Part shown: piece after piece, positions 33,070 through 39,870 of the stretch
Layout of the letters: each line of letters begins with the position of its first letter
Numbering within the stretch: position 1 is the stretch's first letter
Assembly: GCA_013360305.1 (NCBI GenBank)
Contig: JABWCK010000003.1
Coordinates: 1-43,507 of the forward strand
Direction of reading: 5' to 3'
DNA length: 43,507 bases
From: Microcaldota archaeon
Lineage (GTDB): Archaea; Micrarchaeota; Micrarchaeia; Norongarragalinales; Norongarragalinaceae
Translations under genes and position numbers: made by a program
Notes under the pieces: model-generated
The model's input: only the letters and a program-made list of their open reading frames with translations
Databases searched by the model: none
Told to the model about the DNA's origin: nothing

Positions 33070-34632
33070 ATGGATTATTCAAAATCAATGTTTTGGGCAG
33101 ACCAGCTTGCGAGAAGCGTTTCAGGTAAACAAATAGTTCACGACGCTAAAACTCCATCCGGAAGAGTTCACGTAGGAGCTTTGAGAGGAGTAGTTATTCA
33201 CGACGTAATCTACAAGACGCTTAAAGACCACTCTATTAAGGCAGAGTTTTATTACGGCGACGACGATTACGACCCAATGGATTCATTGCCAAGCTACTTA
33301 GATGAAGCCAAGTGGAAGCAATACATGGGAATGCCTTTGAGTGAAATTCCTTCTCCAGACGGAAGCGGAAGCTACGCCGACTATTTCATGAACGAATTCA
33401 TTACTGCTTATGAAAAGCTAGATGCTAAGCCAAAAATATACAAAACGAGCGAGCTTTACAAGACGGGAAAATTCAACGACGCTATAAAGGCGATTCTTTC
33501 AAATGCTGAAAAAATTCGAGGAATATACAAGAAAGTTTCCGGTTCAGAAAAGAAAGAAGGATGGTTGCCGTTCAACGTAGTGTGTGAAAAATGCGGAAAA
33601 ATTGGGACGACTCACGTTTACGAATTCAATGGAGAAACAGTGAAATACAAATGCGAGCCCGAAATGGTCAAGTGGGCTAAAGGTTGTGGACACAGCGGAG
33701 AAACATCTCCTTACAACGGCAATGGAAAACTGCCTTGGAAAGTAGAATGGCCTTCTGTATGGAGCATTATGGGAGTAACTATTGAAGGAGCTGGAAAAGA
33801 CCACTCTACGCCGGGAGGAGCTAGAGACATAGCTGACGCAGTATTGAAAGAAGTCTTTCAATTAAACCCGCCGTTAGAAGTTCCTTACGAGTGGTTTTTA
33901 GTTGGAGGCAAGAAAATGTCTTCATCGAAAGGCGTTGGAGTATCAGCAAAAGAAGTTAGTGAATTAATTCCGCCAGAATTATTGCGTTTCTTAATGGCTC
34001 GATATAAGCCTCAAACAGCAATCAACTTTAGTCCAGATGGAGACTATATTCCTAAATTGTTTGACGACTTTGACTCGTTTGCTAAAGCATTTTATCATCC
34101 TGAAAACTTGCGCGATCCAGACATGCCGCGTATTTACGAGTTAAGCAGAATAAAAGAAACAAGCGAAGCTTACTTGCCTCAGTTCTCGCTAGTAGCATTC
34201 GTTTTACAAGTTCCTTCAGTTAACGAAGAAGAATTCTTCGAACAACAAAAAGGATCTGCTTTGACGCAGGAAGAGAAGGAAATACTAAAAGAAAGAATTC
34301 ACTACGCTAAAATATGGTTGGATAAATTCGCCGACGAAGACAGTAAATTAAAACAATTAAGCTTGGAAGAAAGCAAGAAAGAATTTGATTCTTTAAGCGA
34401 AGCGCAACAAAACGCGTTGAGAGAATTTTCTAACCAACTAGGGTTAAGCGACTTTGACCAGCAAGGTAAAGCGAAAGAAATTTCTTTAAGCAATGGTTTG
34501 AAGATTCAAGAATTTTTTGCAGCTAGCTATAAAGTATTAATCGGAAAAGAACGAGGACCTAAACTAATGCCATTAATGCGCGCTTTAGGAAAAGAATTCG
34601 TTTCCAAAAGATTCAATCCCAGCAACTTTTAG
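33070..34632 (+). CDS. lysS: Class I lysyl-tRNA synthetase
   Basis: A 520-residue class I LysRS, the form found in most archaea, which charges tRNA-Lys. Signature motifs are HVGALRG (HIGH equivalent, about residue 35) and KMSSSK at 282-287. DAKTPSGRVH, YYGDDDYDPMDSLP and the Cys-containing zinc region (CEKCGKIGTTHV ... CEPEMVKWAKGCGH) also fit. The length is typical. It lies about 2.1 kb from the tRNA-Lys(UUU) gene on the same strand, with aIF2-gamma and adenylate kinase between. The leader region contains three hairpins. It ends before a hairpin-rich gap. Confidence 0.97.
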   Translation: MDYSKSMFWADQLARSVSGKQIVHDAKTPSGRVHVGALRGVVIHDVIYKTLKDHSIKAEFYYGDDDYDPMDSLPSYLDEAKWKQYMGMPLSEIPSPDGSGSYADYFMNEFITAYEKLDAKPKIYKTSELYKTGKFNDAIKAILSNAEKIRGIYKKVSGSEKKEGWLPFNVVCEKCGKIGTTHVYEFNGETVKYKCEPEMVKWAKGCGHSGETSPYNGNGKLPWKVEWPSVWSIMGVTIEGAGKDHSTPGGARDIADAVLKEVFQLNPPLEVPYEWFLVGGKKMSSSKGVGVSAKEVSELIPPELLRFLMARYKPQTAINFSPDGDYIPKLFDDFDSFAKAFYHPENLRDPDMPRIYELSRIKETSEAYLPQFSLVAFVLQVPSVNEEEFFEQQKGSALTQEEKEILKERIHYAKIWLDKFADEDSKLKQLSLEESKKEFDSLSEAQQNALREFSNQLGLSDFDQQGKAKEISLSNGLKIQEFFAASYKVLIGKERGPKLMPLMRALGKEFVSKRFNPSNF

Positions 34633-34638
34633 AAAACA

Positions 34639-34662
34639 AACGAAAAAACAAAGCTTTTCGTT
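34639..34662 (+). terminator. Inverted repeat directly after lysS
   Basis: AACGAAAA (34639-34646) and TTTTCGTT (34655-34662) form a perfect 8-bp stem seven bases after the lysS stop. It may terminate or stabilise the lysS mRNA 3' end. No long T-run follows, so processing is as likely as termination. Confidence 0.4.
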
Positions 34663-34667
34663 GCGCC

Positions 34668-34737
34668 AAAGTTCCAAAGAACTTTATGCGAGTTGCATCA
34701 AAACGCGAATCAATTTTTGAAAAAAGTTGCATCAAAA
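34668..34737 (+). repeat. Hairpin and 13-base direct repeats in the lysS-aIF2-gamma gap
   Basis: AAAGTTC (34668-34674) and GAACTTT (34679-34685) form a 7-bp hairpin. AGTTGCATCAAAA then occurs twice, at 34691-34703 and 34725-34737, with a 34-base period. The second copy sits just upstream of the TATA-like TTTTATTAAAC (34750-34760) of aIF2-gamma, so the repeats could be regulator sites. Confidence 0.6.
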
Positions 34738-34799
34738 AGGAAAGAAAGCGTTTTATTAAACGGTATTCAATCAATTAATGCTCTTTTTTTGGTGTTAAA

Positions 34800-35999
34800 A
34801 TGCAACCTGAATTAAATATTGGTACAATCGGACACGTGGACCACGGTAAAACCACGCTCACTCAAGCCTTAAGCGGCAAGTGGGCCGACACGCATTCTGA
34901 AGAATTAAAGAGAGGAATTACGATAAAACTAGGTTACGCTGACGTAATGGTTTACAAAGCAACCGACGCTGCAGGAAAAACTTTTTACACCACTAACGAA
35001 AAAGACGCTAAAGCTAAGAAAATCGAGCCAGCAAGAAAAATCAGCTTGATTGACGCGCCAGGGCACGAAACCTTAATGGCTACAGTCATCGCGGCTTCAA
35101 GCATTATGGATGGAGCATTGTTCGTAATAGCTGCAAACGAAGACTGCCCGCAGCCTCAAACAATCGAGCACTTGACGATCCTAGAAGCGTCTGGAATAAA
35201 AAACGTAATAATCGTTCAAAACAAAGTCGACTTAGTATCTAAAGAAAAAGCCTTGACGCATTACAAGCAAATCAAACAATTCTTGAAAGGAACTTCAATC
35301 GAAGAAGCACCAATCATTCCAATCGCTGCAAACGTAGGCGTAAACTTAGACTCATTACTTCAAGCAATCCAGGAACACATTCAAACCCCAAAGAGGGATG
35401 AAAAAAAACCACCAAAACTATTAGTCGCTAGAAGCTTTGACGTAAACAAGCCAGGCACGCCAATCGACAAGTTGAAAGGCGGAATCCTAGGCGGTTCGCT
35501 AGTGCACGGCGTTTTAAAAATAGGCGACGAAATAAGCATTTTGCCAGGCGCTTATCGAAAAAAGAAAAACAAAGACTATTACGAACCATTGAAGACTAAA
35601 ATAATTGGTTTAGCAACTGGAAGCGAGAAACTAACCGAAGCCAAACCCGGCGGATTGATAGCAATCTTAACCGAACTAGACCCTGCTTTAGCACATTCAG
35701 ACTTCCTAGTTGGTAATGTCGCCGGCAAAAACTTGCCAGAAACACTAACAGAAATAACAGTAGAAGTAACTCCACTCAAGAGAACAATGCACAACTTTAA
35801 GGACGCATTAAAACAAAACGAGCCAGTCATTTTAGGAGCGGGAACTACTACTACCGTCGGATTCGTTGAATCAATCAAGAAGAAAAACGCTAAAATCATG
35901 CTCAAAAAACCATTATGCATAGACGGAACCGACCAAATCGCTATCTTAAAGAAAGCAGATAACGGCTGGAGACTATACGGCACTGCAAAACTAACGTGA
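34800..35999 (+). CDS. eif2g: Translation initiation factor aIF2, gamma subunit
   Basis: A 399-residue GTPase that delivers initiator tRNA to the ribosome. G1 is GHVDHGKTT (11-19), G3 DAPGHE, G4 NKVD. The archaeal/eukaryotic gamma pattern is clear: SIMDGALFVIAANEDCPQPQTIEHL. The family often has a zinc knuckle with CxxC motifs before DAPGH; here that region (YKATDAAGKTFYTTNEK) contains no Cys, so the knuckle is absent. Domains II and III follow in order (GGILGGSLVHGVLKIGDEI; LVGNVAGKNLPE). It starts the archaeal aIF2-gamma/PIN/rpoE1/spt4/rps24e/rps27ae neighbourhood, here interrupted by adk and tRNA-Lys. Confidence 0.96.
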   Translation: MQPELNIGTIGHVDHGKTTLTQALSGKWADTHSEELKRGITIKLGYADVMVYKATDAAGKTFYTTNEKDAKAKKIEPARKISLIDAPGHETLMATVIAASSIMDGALFVIAANEDCPQPQTIEHLTILEASGIKNVIIVQNKVDLVSKEKALTHYKQIKQFLKGTSIEEAPIIPIAANVGVNLDSLLQAIQEHIQTPKRDEKKPPKLLVARSFDVNKPGTPIDKLKGGILGGSLVHGVLKIGDEISILPGAYRKKKNKDYYEPLKTKIIGLATGSEKLTEAKPGGLIAILTELDPALAHSDFLVGNVAGKNLPETLTEITVEVTPLKRTMHNFKDALKQNEPVILGAGTTTTVGFVESIKKKNAKIMLKKPLCIDGTDQIAILKKADNGWRLYGTAKLT

Positions 36000-36006
36000 A
36001 AAAAAG

Positions 36007-36636
36007 ATGCGCATATTATTACTCGGACCTCCAGGTGCAGGCAAGGGAACGCAAGCTAAACTCTTAAAAGAAAAACTAAGCATTCCCCACATTTCAACTG
36101 GACAAATATTCAGGAAAGAAATGGCAGACAAAACTGAACTAGGATTATTCGCTAAACAATTCATCGACAAAGGAGAACTAGTACCAGACCAAATAGTAGT
36201 AGACATCGTCCGGGAAAGACTAGGACACGACGACTGCAACGAAGGATTCATACTCGACGGTTTCCCCAGAACAGAAACCCAAGCAGTCGAGTTAGATGCT
36301 CTACTAACTGAAATGAACTTGAAGCTTCAAGCAGTAATAAACATATCCATACCAGAAGAAGTACTAGTACACAGGTTAAGCGACCGTTTTACTTGCAAGG
36401 AATGCGACGCAATATACAACGAAAAAGTCGATAAATGCATAAAGTGCGGAGGAGACATTTACACTCGCGCAGACGACTCACCTCAAGTAGTCAGAGAAAG
36501 ACTGCAAGTATACAACAACCGCACTCAACCAATCCTCAACTACTACGCCAGGCAAAACCGCCTGCAAGAAGTAAACGGCAACCAAACCGTTGAAGAAGTA
36601 CTGCAAGAAATAATGAAGATAATAACAAAACATTGA
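36007..36636 (+). CDS. adk: Adenylate kinase, bacterial-type with zinc LID
   Basis: A 209-residue adenylate kinase interconverting ATP, ADP and AMP. P-loop GPPGAGKGT at 7-15, AMP-binding STGQIFRKEM, and FILDGFPRT are typical. The LID carries two CxxC pairs (CKEC and CIKC) forming a zinc ribbon, as in many bacterial long-type enzymes. Most methanogen-type archaeal AdkA enzymes are short and unrelated in detail, so this form suggests old transfer; similar enzymes occur in some other archaeal lineages. It starts seven bases after the aIF2-gamma stop and is probably co-transcribed with it. Confidence 0.96.
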   Translation: MRILLLGPPGAGKGTQAKLLKEKLSIPHISTGQIFRKEMADKTELGLFAKQFIDKGELVPDQIVVDIVRERLGHDDCNEGFILDGFPRTETQAVELDALLTEMNLKLQAVINISIPEEVLVHRLSDRFTCKECDAIYNEKVDKCIKCGGDIYTRADDSPQVVRERLQVYNNRTQPILNYYARQNRLQEVNGNQTVEEVLQEIMKIITKH

Positions 36637-36708
36637 TTAACGAAAAAAACCAGTAAATATTTTTCATTCCCCTAAAACCTTTTTGGTAAAAAAAAAAAGT
36701 TCTTTGAT

Positions 36709-36733
36709 AAAACTTTCTTGTTAAGAAAGTTTT
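36709..36733 (+). repeat. Perfect 11-bp hairpin abutting the tRNA-Lys 5' end
   Basis: AAAACTTTCTT (36709-36719), loop GTT, AAGAAAGTTTT (36723-36733). The stem ends on the base before the tRNA. It resembles the hairpins upstream of lysS in composition. It occupies the place where a tRNA promoter-proximal region would be transcribed, so it may act in 5' processing or be a small inserted element. Confidence 0.75.
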
Positions 36734-36808
36734 GGGCCCTTAGCTCAGCTTGGCCAGAGCGCCTGACTTTTAATCAGGATGTCAGGGGTTCAAATCCCCT
36801 AGGGCCCG
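36734..36808 (+). tRNA. trnK: tRNA-Lys (UUU)
   Basis: A 75-base gene without intron and without encoded CCA. Acceptor stem GGGCCCT/AGGGCCC is fully paired. The D-arm is GCTC/GAGC, anticodon stem CCTGA/TCAGG with loop CTTTTAA, and the T-arm AGGGG/CCCCT with loop TTCAAAT. The anticodon TTT is at 36769-36771 and reads Lys AAA/AAG. The discriminator is G at 36808. It lies downstream of lysS, aIF2-gamma and adk on the same strand. Its 3' end (36792-36811) is duplicated downstream. Confidence 0.98.
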
Positions 36809-36811
36809 TTT

Positions 36812-36858
36812 GCCCACCTAAGAGGAAAGCGTTCCTCCTAACTGGTCGACCTACCTCC
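36812..36858 (+). repeat. GC-rich hairpin element, copy 2 (after tRNA-Lys)
   Basis: The ordered motifs CCACC, AAGAGGA, GCG, CTC and ACTGGTCGACC match the element in the pilin gene at 10722-10767 (minus strand). The central stem here is GAGGAA/TTCCTC (36822-36827/36832-36837) with loop AGCG; in the other copy it is AGAGG/CCTCT with the same loop. Stem sequence changes that keep pairing hint at selection for structure. Confidence 0.7.
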
Positions 36859-36878
36859 TTCAATTAGTTTTTGGGGTT

Positions 36879-36903
36879 GAAAGCCTTTTAGAAAAAGGCT
36901 TTC
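36879..36903 (+). repeat. Perfect 11-bp hairpin in the tRNA-flanking insert
   Basis: GAAAGCCTTTT (36879-36889), loop AGA, AAAAGGCTTTC (36893-36903). It lies between the GC-rich element and the second copy of the tRNA 3' end. The architecture (11-bp stem, 3-base loop) equals that of the hairpin before the tRNA. Confidence 0.8.
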
Positions 36904-36961
36904 GTTCTAAATCCCCCCCCTAGGGCCCGTTTTTAACTCCACTCCAACTAATAGTATTATT

Positions 36962-37321
36962 GTGAAGATTGTTTTGGATTCTAGCGCGTTGATTTCGGTT
37001 ATTCAGGAAAAAACCGATGTTATCGAGTTAGTTTCGGATTTGGTTGATGAAGCGGAATTCTTGGCGTTAAAGCAATCTTTAGACGAAATCAAGACTAAAA
37101 GCAATCCCTTGTTTGAAGCTATTTCTATGTACTTGCAGAAAAAAAACGTTGAAATCATTACCGGCACTGAAAAAAAGCCGGATGATTGTGTTTTGAAGTT
37201 AGCTGAGAAAGAAAAAGCGTTAGTAGTTACTAACGATTTGCGGTTGAAAGCAAGGTTAAAAAAGCTAGGAATACAAGTTATTACGTTGCGCGAGAAGCGT
37301 TTTCCTCGCTTGTCGCAATAA
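36962..37321 (+). CDS. PIN-domain protein (Fcf1/Nob1-like single-domain type)
   Basis: A 119-residue PIN-fold putative nuclease. It starts KIVLDSSALISVIQ, where the usual first acidic residue is Asp5, and ends with VVTNDLRLKARLKKLGIQVITLRE, the standard C-terminal pattern with an acidic residue. KKPDDCVLKLAEKEKA provides another acidic pair. The start is GTG 36962. Proteins of this type lie between aIF2-gamma and rpoE1 in many archaea and are thought to act in rRNA processing rather than as toxins; no antitoxin gene is adjacent. It follows the tRNA-Lys duplication by 29 bases. Confidence 0.88.
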   Translation: MKIVLDSSALISVIQEKTDVIELVSDLVDEAEFLALKQSLDEIKTKSNPLFEAISMYLQKKNVEIITGTEKKPDDCVLKLAEKEKALVVTNDLRLKARLKKLGIQVITLREKRFPRLSQ

Positions 37322-37362
37322 AAAAAGAGAAAGACTATTTTTTTTATAAAAGGTGATTTGTT

Positions 37363-37911
37363 TTGTATCAGTTAACTACTTTCCATCAATCAGTTAGAGT
37401 TCCTCCAAACTTGTTTGGTTTGAAATTAGAAGAAGCAGCCTTAAAGATTTTACGAGAACAAAAAGAAAGAACTATCGATAAAGAAAACGGCGTAATCATT
37501 ACTATTCAAAACGTTGAAGTAAAATCATCAGGCAAAGTATTGCAAGGAGACGGAGCTGCTTATTTTGATGTAAACTACGAAGCACTAGTCTTCAAGCCAA
37601 TTGTTAACGAAATTGTTTCAGGCGATGTTTCTGAAATAGTAGAATTCGGAGCATTCGTTAGAATGGGACCCATTGACGGGTTAGTTCACGTTTCACAAGT
37701 AGCTAATGACTTCTTTAGCTTCGACAAGAAAACCGGAAACTTAGTTGGTCGCGAAAGCAAGAAGTCATTAAAGAAAGGAGATGTAGTTAAAGCAAAAGTA
37801 GCTACCGTCAGCTTGAAAGATACTGTAGCGAATTCAAAGATTGCTTTGACTATGAGGCCTTTAGCCAAGCAAAGTGCAGGAAAGAAAACAGAAAGAAAGA
37901 AAAAAGCCTGA
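37363..37911 (+). CDS. rpoE1: DNA-directed RNA polymerase subunit Rpo7 (RpoE1)
   Basis: A 182-residue Rpb7 homolog forming the polymerase stalk with Rpo4. The N-terminal domain (YQLTTFHQSVRVPPNLFGLKLEEAALKILREQ) and S1-type OB fold (GDVSEIVEFGAFVRMGPIDGLVHVSQV) are clear. The C-terminus is extended and basic (KKTERKKKA). The TTG start at 37363 is supported by AGGTGAT at 37351-37357 and by the exact family start; eS6 uses the same TTG arrangement. Spt4 follows 31 bases downstream. Confidence 0.96.
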   Translation: MYQLTTFHQSVRVPPNLFGLKLEEAALKILREQKERTIDKENGVIITIQNVEVKSSGKVLQGDGAAYFDVNYEALVFKPIVNEIVSGDVSEIVEFGAFVRMGPIDGLVHVSQVANDFFSFDKKTGNLVGRESKKSLKKGDVVKAKVATVSLKDTVANSKIALTMRPLAKQSAGKKTERKKKA

Positions 37912-37942
37912 ATAGTAAACATTTAAAAGGAGTGCGTTAGAA

Positions 37943-38125
37943 ATGGTTGAAAAAGCATGTAAAAAATGCAGGACGATAGTTAATGGTGAAGTTTGCCCCG
38001 CTTGTGGTGGGACTGACTTGACTAAGAATTGGGAGGGATATATTTTATTATTCAATCCCTCTGAAGACATTGGAAAAGCCTTGAATGCCAAGGTTCCAGG
38101 CAAGTACGCTTTGAAAATAAAGTGA
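37943..38125 (+). CDS. spt4: Transcription elongation factor Spt4 (RpoE2)
   Basis: A 60-residue zinc-binding partner of Spt5 that increases polymerase processivity. Two CxxC motifs (CKKC at about 6-9 and CPAC at about 19-22) form the zinc site, and WEGYILLFNPSEDIGKAL is the Spt5-binding signature. It starts after GGAGTG at 37929-37934. Its TGA overlaps the GTG start of the next gene. Confidence 0.96.
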   Translation: MVEKACKKCRTIVNGEVCPACGGTDLTKNWEGYILLFNPSEDIGKALNAKVPGKYALKIK

Positions 38126-38652
38126 GGTTGAGGGAAAAAGTGATTTTTGACAAGACGACTCGAATAACGACGACTATAGCAGCATTCCTATTTGGATTGC
38201 TTTCGCTGTATTCAATATGGCCTTTTTACAAGGGAATAGAATACGCATTGTTTCCATCATTCGTCGAGGGAGTAGTACTAATTGCTACAGTCTTGTTGTT
38301 GGGATTAGCTTGCTTGTGGGCTTCATGGGCAATGTATTCGTCACTAAACTCGCCATTATTCCCTAAATTAAGCGAAGACAACTTGATTTTAGGAGGAATA
38401 GCATTCTTTGGAATTGGATTCACTGCAGTGCTTCAATTGATTGACTTTATTTGGTTGTCGGAAAACGGTTTCGTTTACGACTTGTCATTCAGTATTATAG
38501 TATTCATGGGATTCCTCGGATTTATTGGAGGAAGGCTATTAATGAACGCTGGATTGAACTTGAAGCCTCACGAGAACGCGACGCGCCACTTGTTGAAGAG
38601 GTACGGCTTCATTAAAGAGCACAAAACAGCTGCAAAGAAGAAAAGGAAATAG
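38122..38652 (+). CDS. Four-helix membrane protein between spt4 and rps24e
   Basis: A 176-residue membrane protein of unknown function. Four hydrophobic segments are near 17-35, 45-70, 90-110 and 122-142, followed by a basic C-terminal tail (HLLKRYGFIKEHKTAAKKKRK). The GTG start at 38122 overlaps the spt4 stop, GTGA, so translation is coupled. Many archaea have a soluble DUF359 dephospho-CoA kinase gene in this place; this protein does not look like that. Function is not inferable from context. Confidence 0.75.
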   Translation: MRLREKVIFDKTTRITTTIAAFLFGLLSLYSIWPFYKGIEYALFPSFVEGVVLIATVLLLGLACLWASWAMYSSLNSPLFPKLSEDNLILGGIAFFGIGFTAVLQLIDFIWLSENGFVYDLSFSIIVFMGFLGFIGGRLLMNAGLNLKPHENATRHLLKRYGFIKEHKTAAKKKRK

Positions 38653-38669
38653 TTAAAAAAACCAAACAA

Positions 38670-38700
38670 CACTATTTTCTTTTCCTCGTTTTTAATTTTT
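38670..38700 (+). terminator. T-rich tract before eS24
   Basis: Pyrimidine-rich sequence ending TTTTTAATTTTTAC lies in the 71-base gap. It can end the rpoE1-spt4 transcript, and its A/T-rich end could also serve as a TATA region for eS24, whose AGGTGA ribosome site is at 38708-38713. Confidence 0.4.
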
Positions 38701-38723
38701 ACAAGACAGGTGAATTTTAAGTC

Positions 38724-38999
38724 ATGAAAGTAATTAATGAAGCTCAAAACGCTTTGTACGATAGAAAAGAAGTAGAAGCAGAATTTGACTCTACTAAAGG
38801 AACTACAACTAGGCAACACGCGTTGCAGGAATTAAAAACAAAATACGGAGAGAACATAGTAATAGTCAGCATCAACCAATCATCTGGTTCTAAAAAATGC
38901 ACGGTAATGGCTAGAGTTTACTCTGACAAAGCTAAAATGGAAAAACTAGAACCAGCATACAGGTTCAAGAGAAGCGAACCAAAGGAGGCTAAGAAATAA
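38724..38999 (+). CDS. rps24e: 30S ribosomal protein eS24
   Basis: A 91-residue eS24. Recognisable segments are [36 protein letters not shown] and [30 protein letters not shown]. The length is slightly below the average for the family. An AGGTGA site precedes the ATG. eS27 begins two bases after its stop codon, the normal archaeal pair. Confidence 0.96.
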   Translation: MKVINEAQNALYDRKEVEAEFDSTKGTTTRQHALQELKTKYGENIVIVSINQSSGSKKCTVMARVYSDKAKMEKLEPAYRFKRSEPKEAKK

Positions 39000-39001
39000 A
39001 A

Positions 39002-39157
39002 ATGGCTGAAAAAAAAACTGACGCTAAACAAAAAAAGACAACTAAGTACGAAAAGAAAAAATACTGCCCCAAGTGCGGTCCAGGAACTAGCTTAGCAGAA
39101 CACAAGGACAGGCGTTCATGCGGAAAATGCGGTTACTTGGAAAAAAAGAATGATTGA
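39002..39157 (+). CDS. rps27ae: 30S ribosomal protein eS27 (S27ae type)
   Basis: A 51-residue zinc-ribbon ribosomal protein. After a Lys-rich start ([20 protein letters not shown]) come [24 protein letters not shown] with four Cys in two CxxC pairs, the family signature. Its location directly after eS24 confirms it. The stop codon overlaps the next gene by eight bases. Small size is normal for archaeal S27ae. Confidence 0.95.
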   Translation: MAEKKTDAKQKKTTKYEKKKYCPKCGPGTSLAEHKDRRSCGKCGYLEKKND

Positions 39158-39671
39158 AACACTAATTACAGTCCTATCAATCGCTTTCATCCCAATATTT
39201 TTACTCTTGTTTTTTGAAAAAACTAGCTTGAAGCAAGTTCCTAGAAAACTAGGTTTTGTTTACAACAAAAACACGCTTTTCAACTCGCTTAAACTATTTT
39301 TGTACCTACTAATAGCATTATTCCTAGTCAACGCAATACTAGCATTTTTAGGATTGAGCGATGAAGGCAAAATAATCGACTTCATTAAAACCAAAAGCAT
39401 CTTGACTTTACTAATAGCGATTACGCTGTCGCCAATAGTTGAAGAAATGCTTTTCAGAGGATACTTAGTTCCAAGAATAGGCGTAGTGTTTTCATCACTG
39501 GTTTTTGGTGGACTGCATTACGCTTATGGAAGCACTACTCAAATTATTGGAACAATAATAGCAGGAATAATACTGGGATTGAATTACCGCAAAAACAAGG
39601 ACTTGACTTCATGCATTATTGCACACGCGTTGTACAACGCAACTAGCTTAATGTTGTTTTTCTACTTATAG
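39150..39671 (+). CDS. CPBP-family intramembrane metalloprotease
   Basis: A 173-residue integral membrane protease of the CAAX/ABI family. The motifs are [10 protein letters not shown] (Glu-Glu and Arg), FGGLHYAYG (His), and HALYNATS (His and Asn), which line the intramembrane active site. Hydrophobic segments are near 5-20, 48-68, 85-100, 108-125, 133-150 and 158-172. The ATG at 39150 overlaps eS27 by 8 bases, suggesting coupled translation. The substrate is unknown. Its 3' end overlaps the minus-strand SEC-C gene by 10 bases. Confidence 0.9.
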   Translation: MIETLITVLSIAFIPIFLLLFFEKTSLKQVPRKLGFVYNKNTLFNSLKLFLYLLIALFLVNAILAFLGLSDEGKIIDFIKTKSILTLLIAITLSPIVEEMLFRGYLVPRIGVVFSSLVFGGLHYAYGSTTQIIGTIIAGIILGLNYRKNKDLTSCIIAHALYNATSLMLFFYL

Positions 39672-39784
39672 CAGCATTGCTTGGCTTGTTTGCCTGAACC
39701 ACACTCGCAAGGAGAACAGCAGTGGTTGAATGGCTTGCCTGAACCGCAGTAACAATTAGGCTTGCTTGGCAAGGCAGAATCCAT
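39662..39784 (-). CDS. Tandem SEC-C zinc miniprotein
   Basis: A 40-residue protein that consists almost entirely of two SEC-C motifs: CYCGSGKPFNHCC and [13 protein letters not shown], each matching CxCxSGxxxxxCC. The SEC-C motif at the SecA C-terminus binds zinc and contacts SecB or the ribosome. Here it stands alone. The start ATG 39784 (or 39790, two residues longer) lies about 25 bases after CTTAAAA on the minus strand, so the mRNA may be leaderless. The codons show no disruption. It converges with the CPBP protease gene. Function unknown; the ORF is short but the exact double motif makes chance unlikely. Confidence 0.85.
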   Translation of the reverse strand: MDSALPSKPNCYCGSGKPFNHCCSPCECGSGKQAKQCCYK

Positions 39785-39835
39785 AAACATATCAAAAAAA
39801 AGAAGGTTTTAAGCTAAATTAAAGCCATTCGTTTG

Positions 39836-39844
39836 AATTTAAAA
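39836..39844 (+). promoter_or_regulatory. TATA-like element of kae1
   Basis: AATTTAAAAG lies about 30 bases upstream of the kae1 ATG (39871), which predicts transcription starting at or just before the start codon (leaderless mRNA). No Shine-Dalgarno-like sequence is present at the usual distance, supporting this. Confidence 0.45.
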
Positions 39845-39870
39845 GAAACAGGAATGAAATATTTAACGCA

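Larger units (their letters stand above)
36792..36932 (+). repeat. Duplicated tRNA-Lys 3' end flanking a 97-base insert
   Basis: The tRNA 3' end with its flank, AAATCCCCTAGGGCCCGTTT at 36792-36811, recurs at 36909-36932 with four extra C. The common core CCCCTAGGGCCCGTTT is exact (36796-36811 and 36917-36932). Such a second copy of a tRNA 3' end is the signature left by tRNA-targeting integration. Between lie the GC-rich element (36812-36858) and a perfect hairpin (36879-36903). No integrase gene is present. Confidence 0.85.

Noticed and set aside
36734-36932. tRNA-Lys region considered as an intron-containing or split tRNA
   Set aside because: The 75-base gene folds completely without an intron; the second 3' end lacks a matching anticodon half, so duplication is the simpler reading.
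36962-37321. PIN protein considered as a VapC toxin
   Set aside because: There is no adjacent antitoxin gene, and its place between aIF2-gamma and rpoE1 matches the conserved archaeal housekeeping PIN protein.
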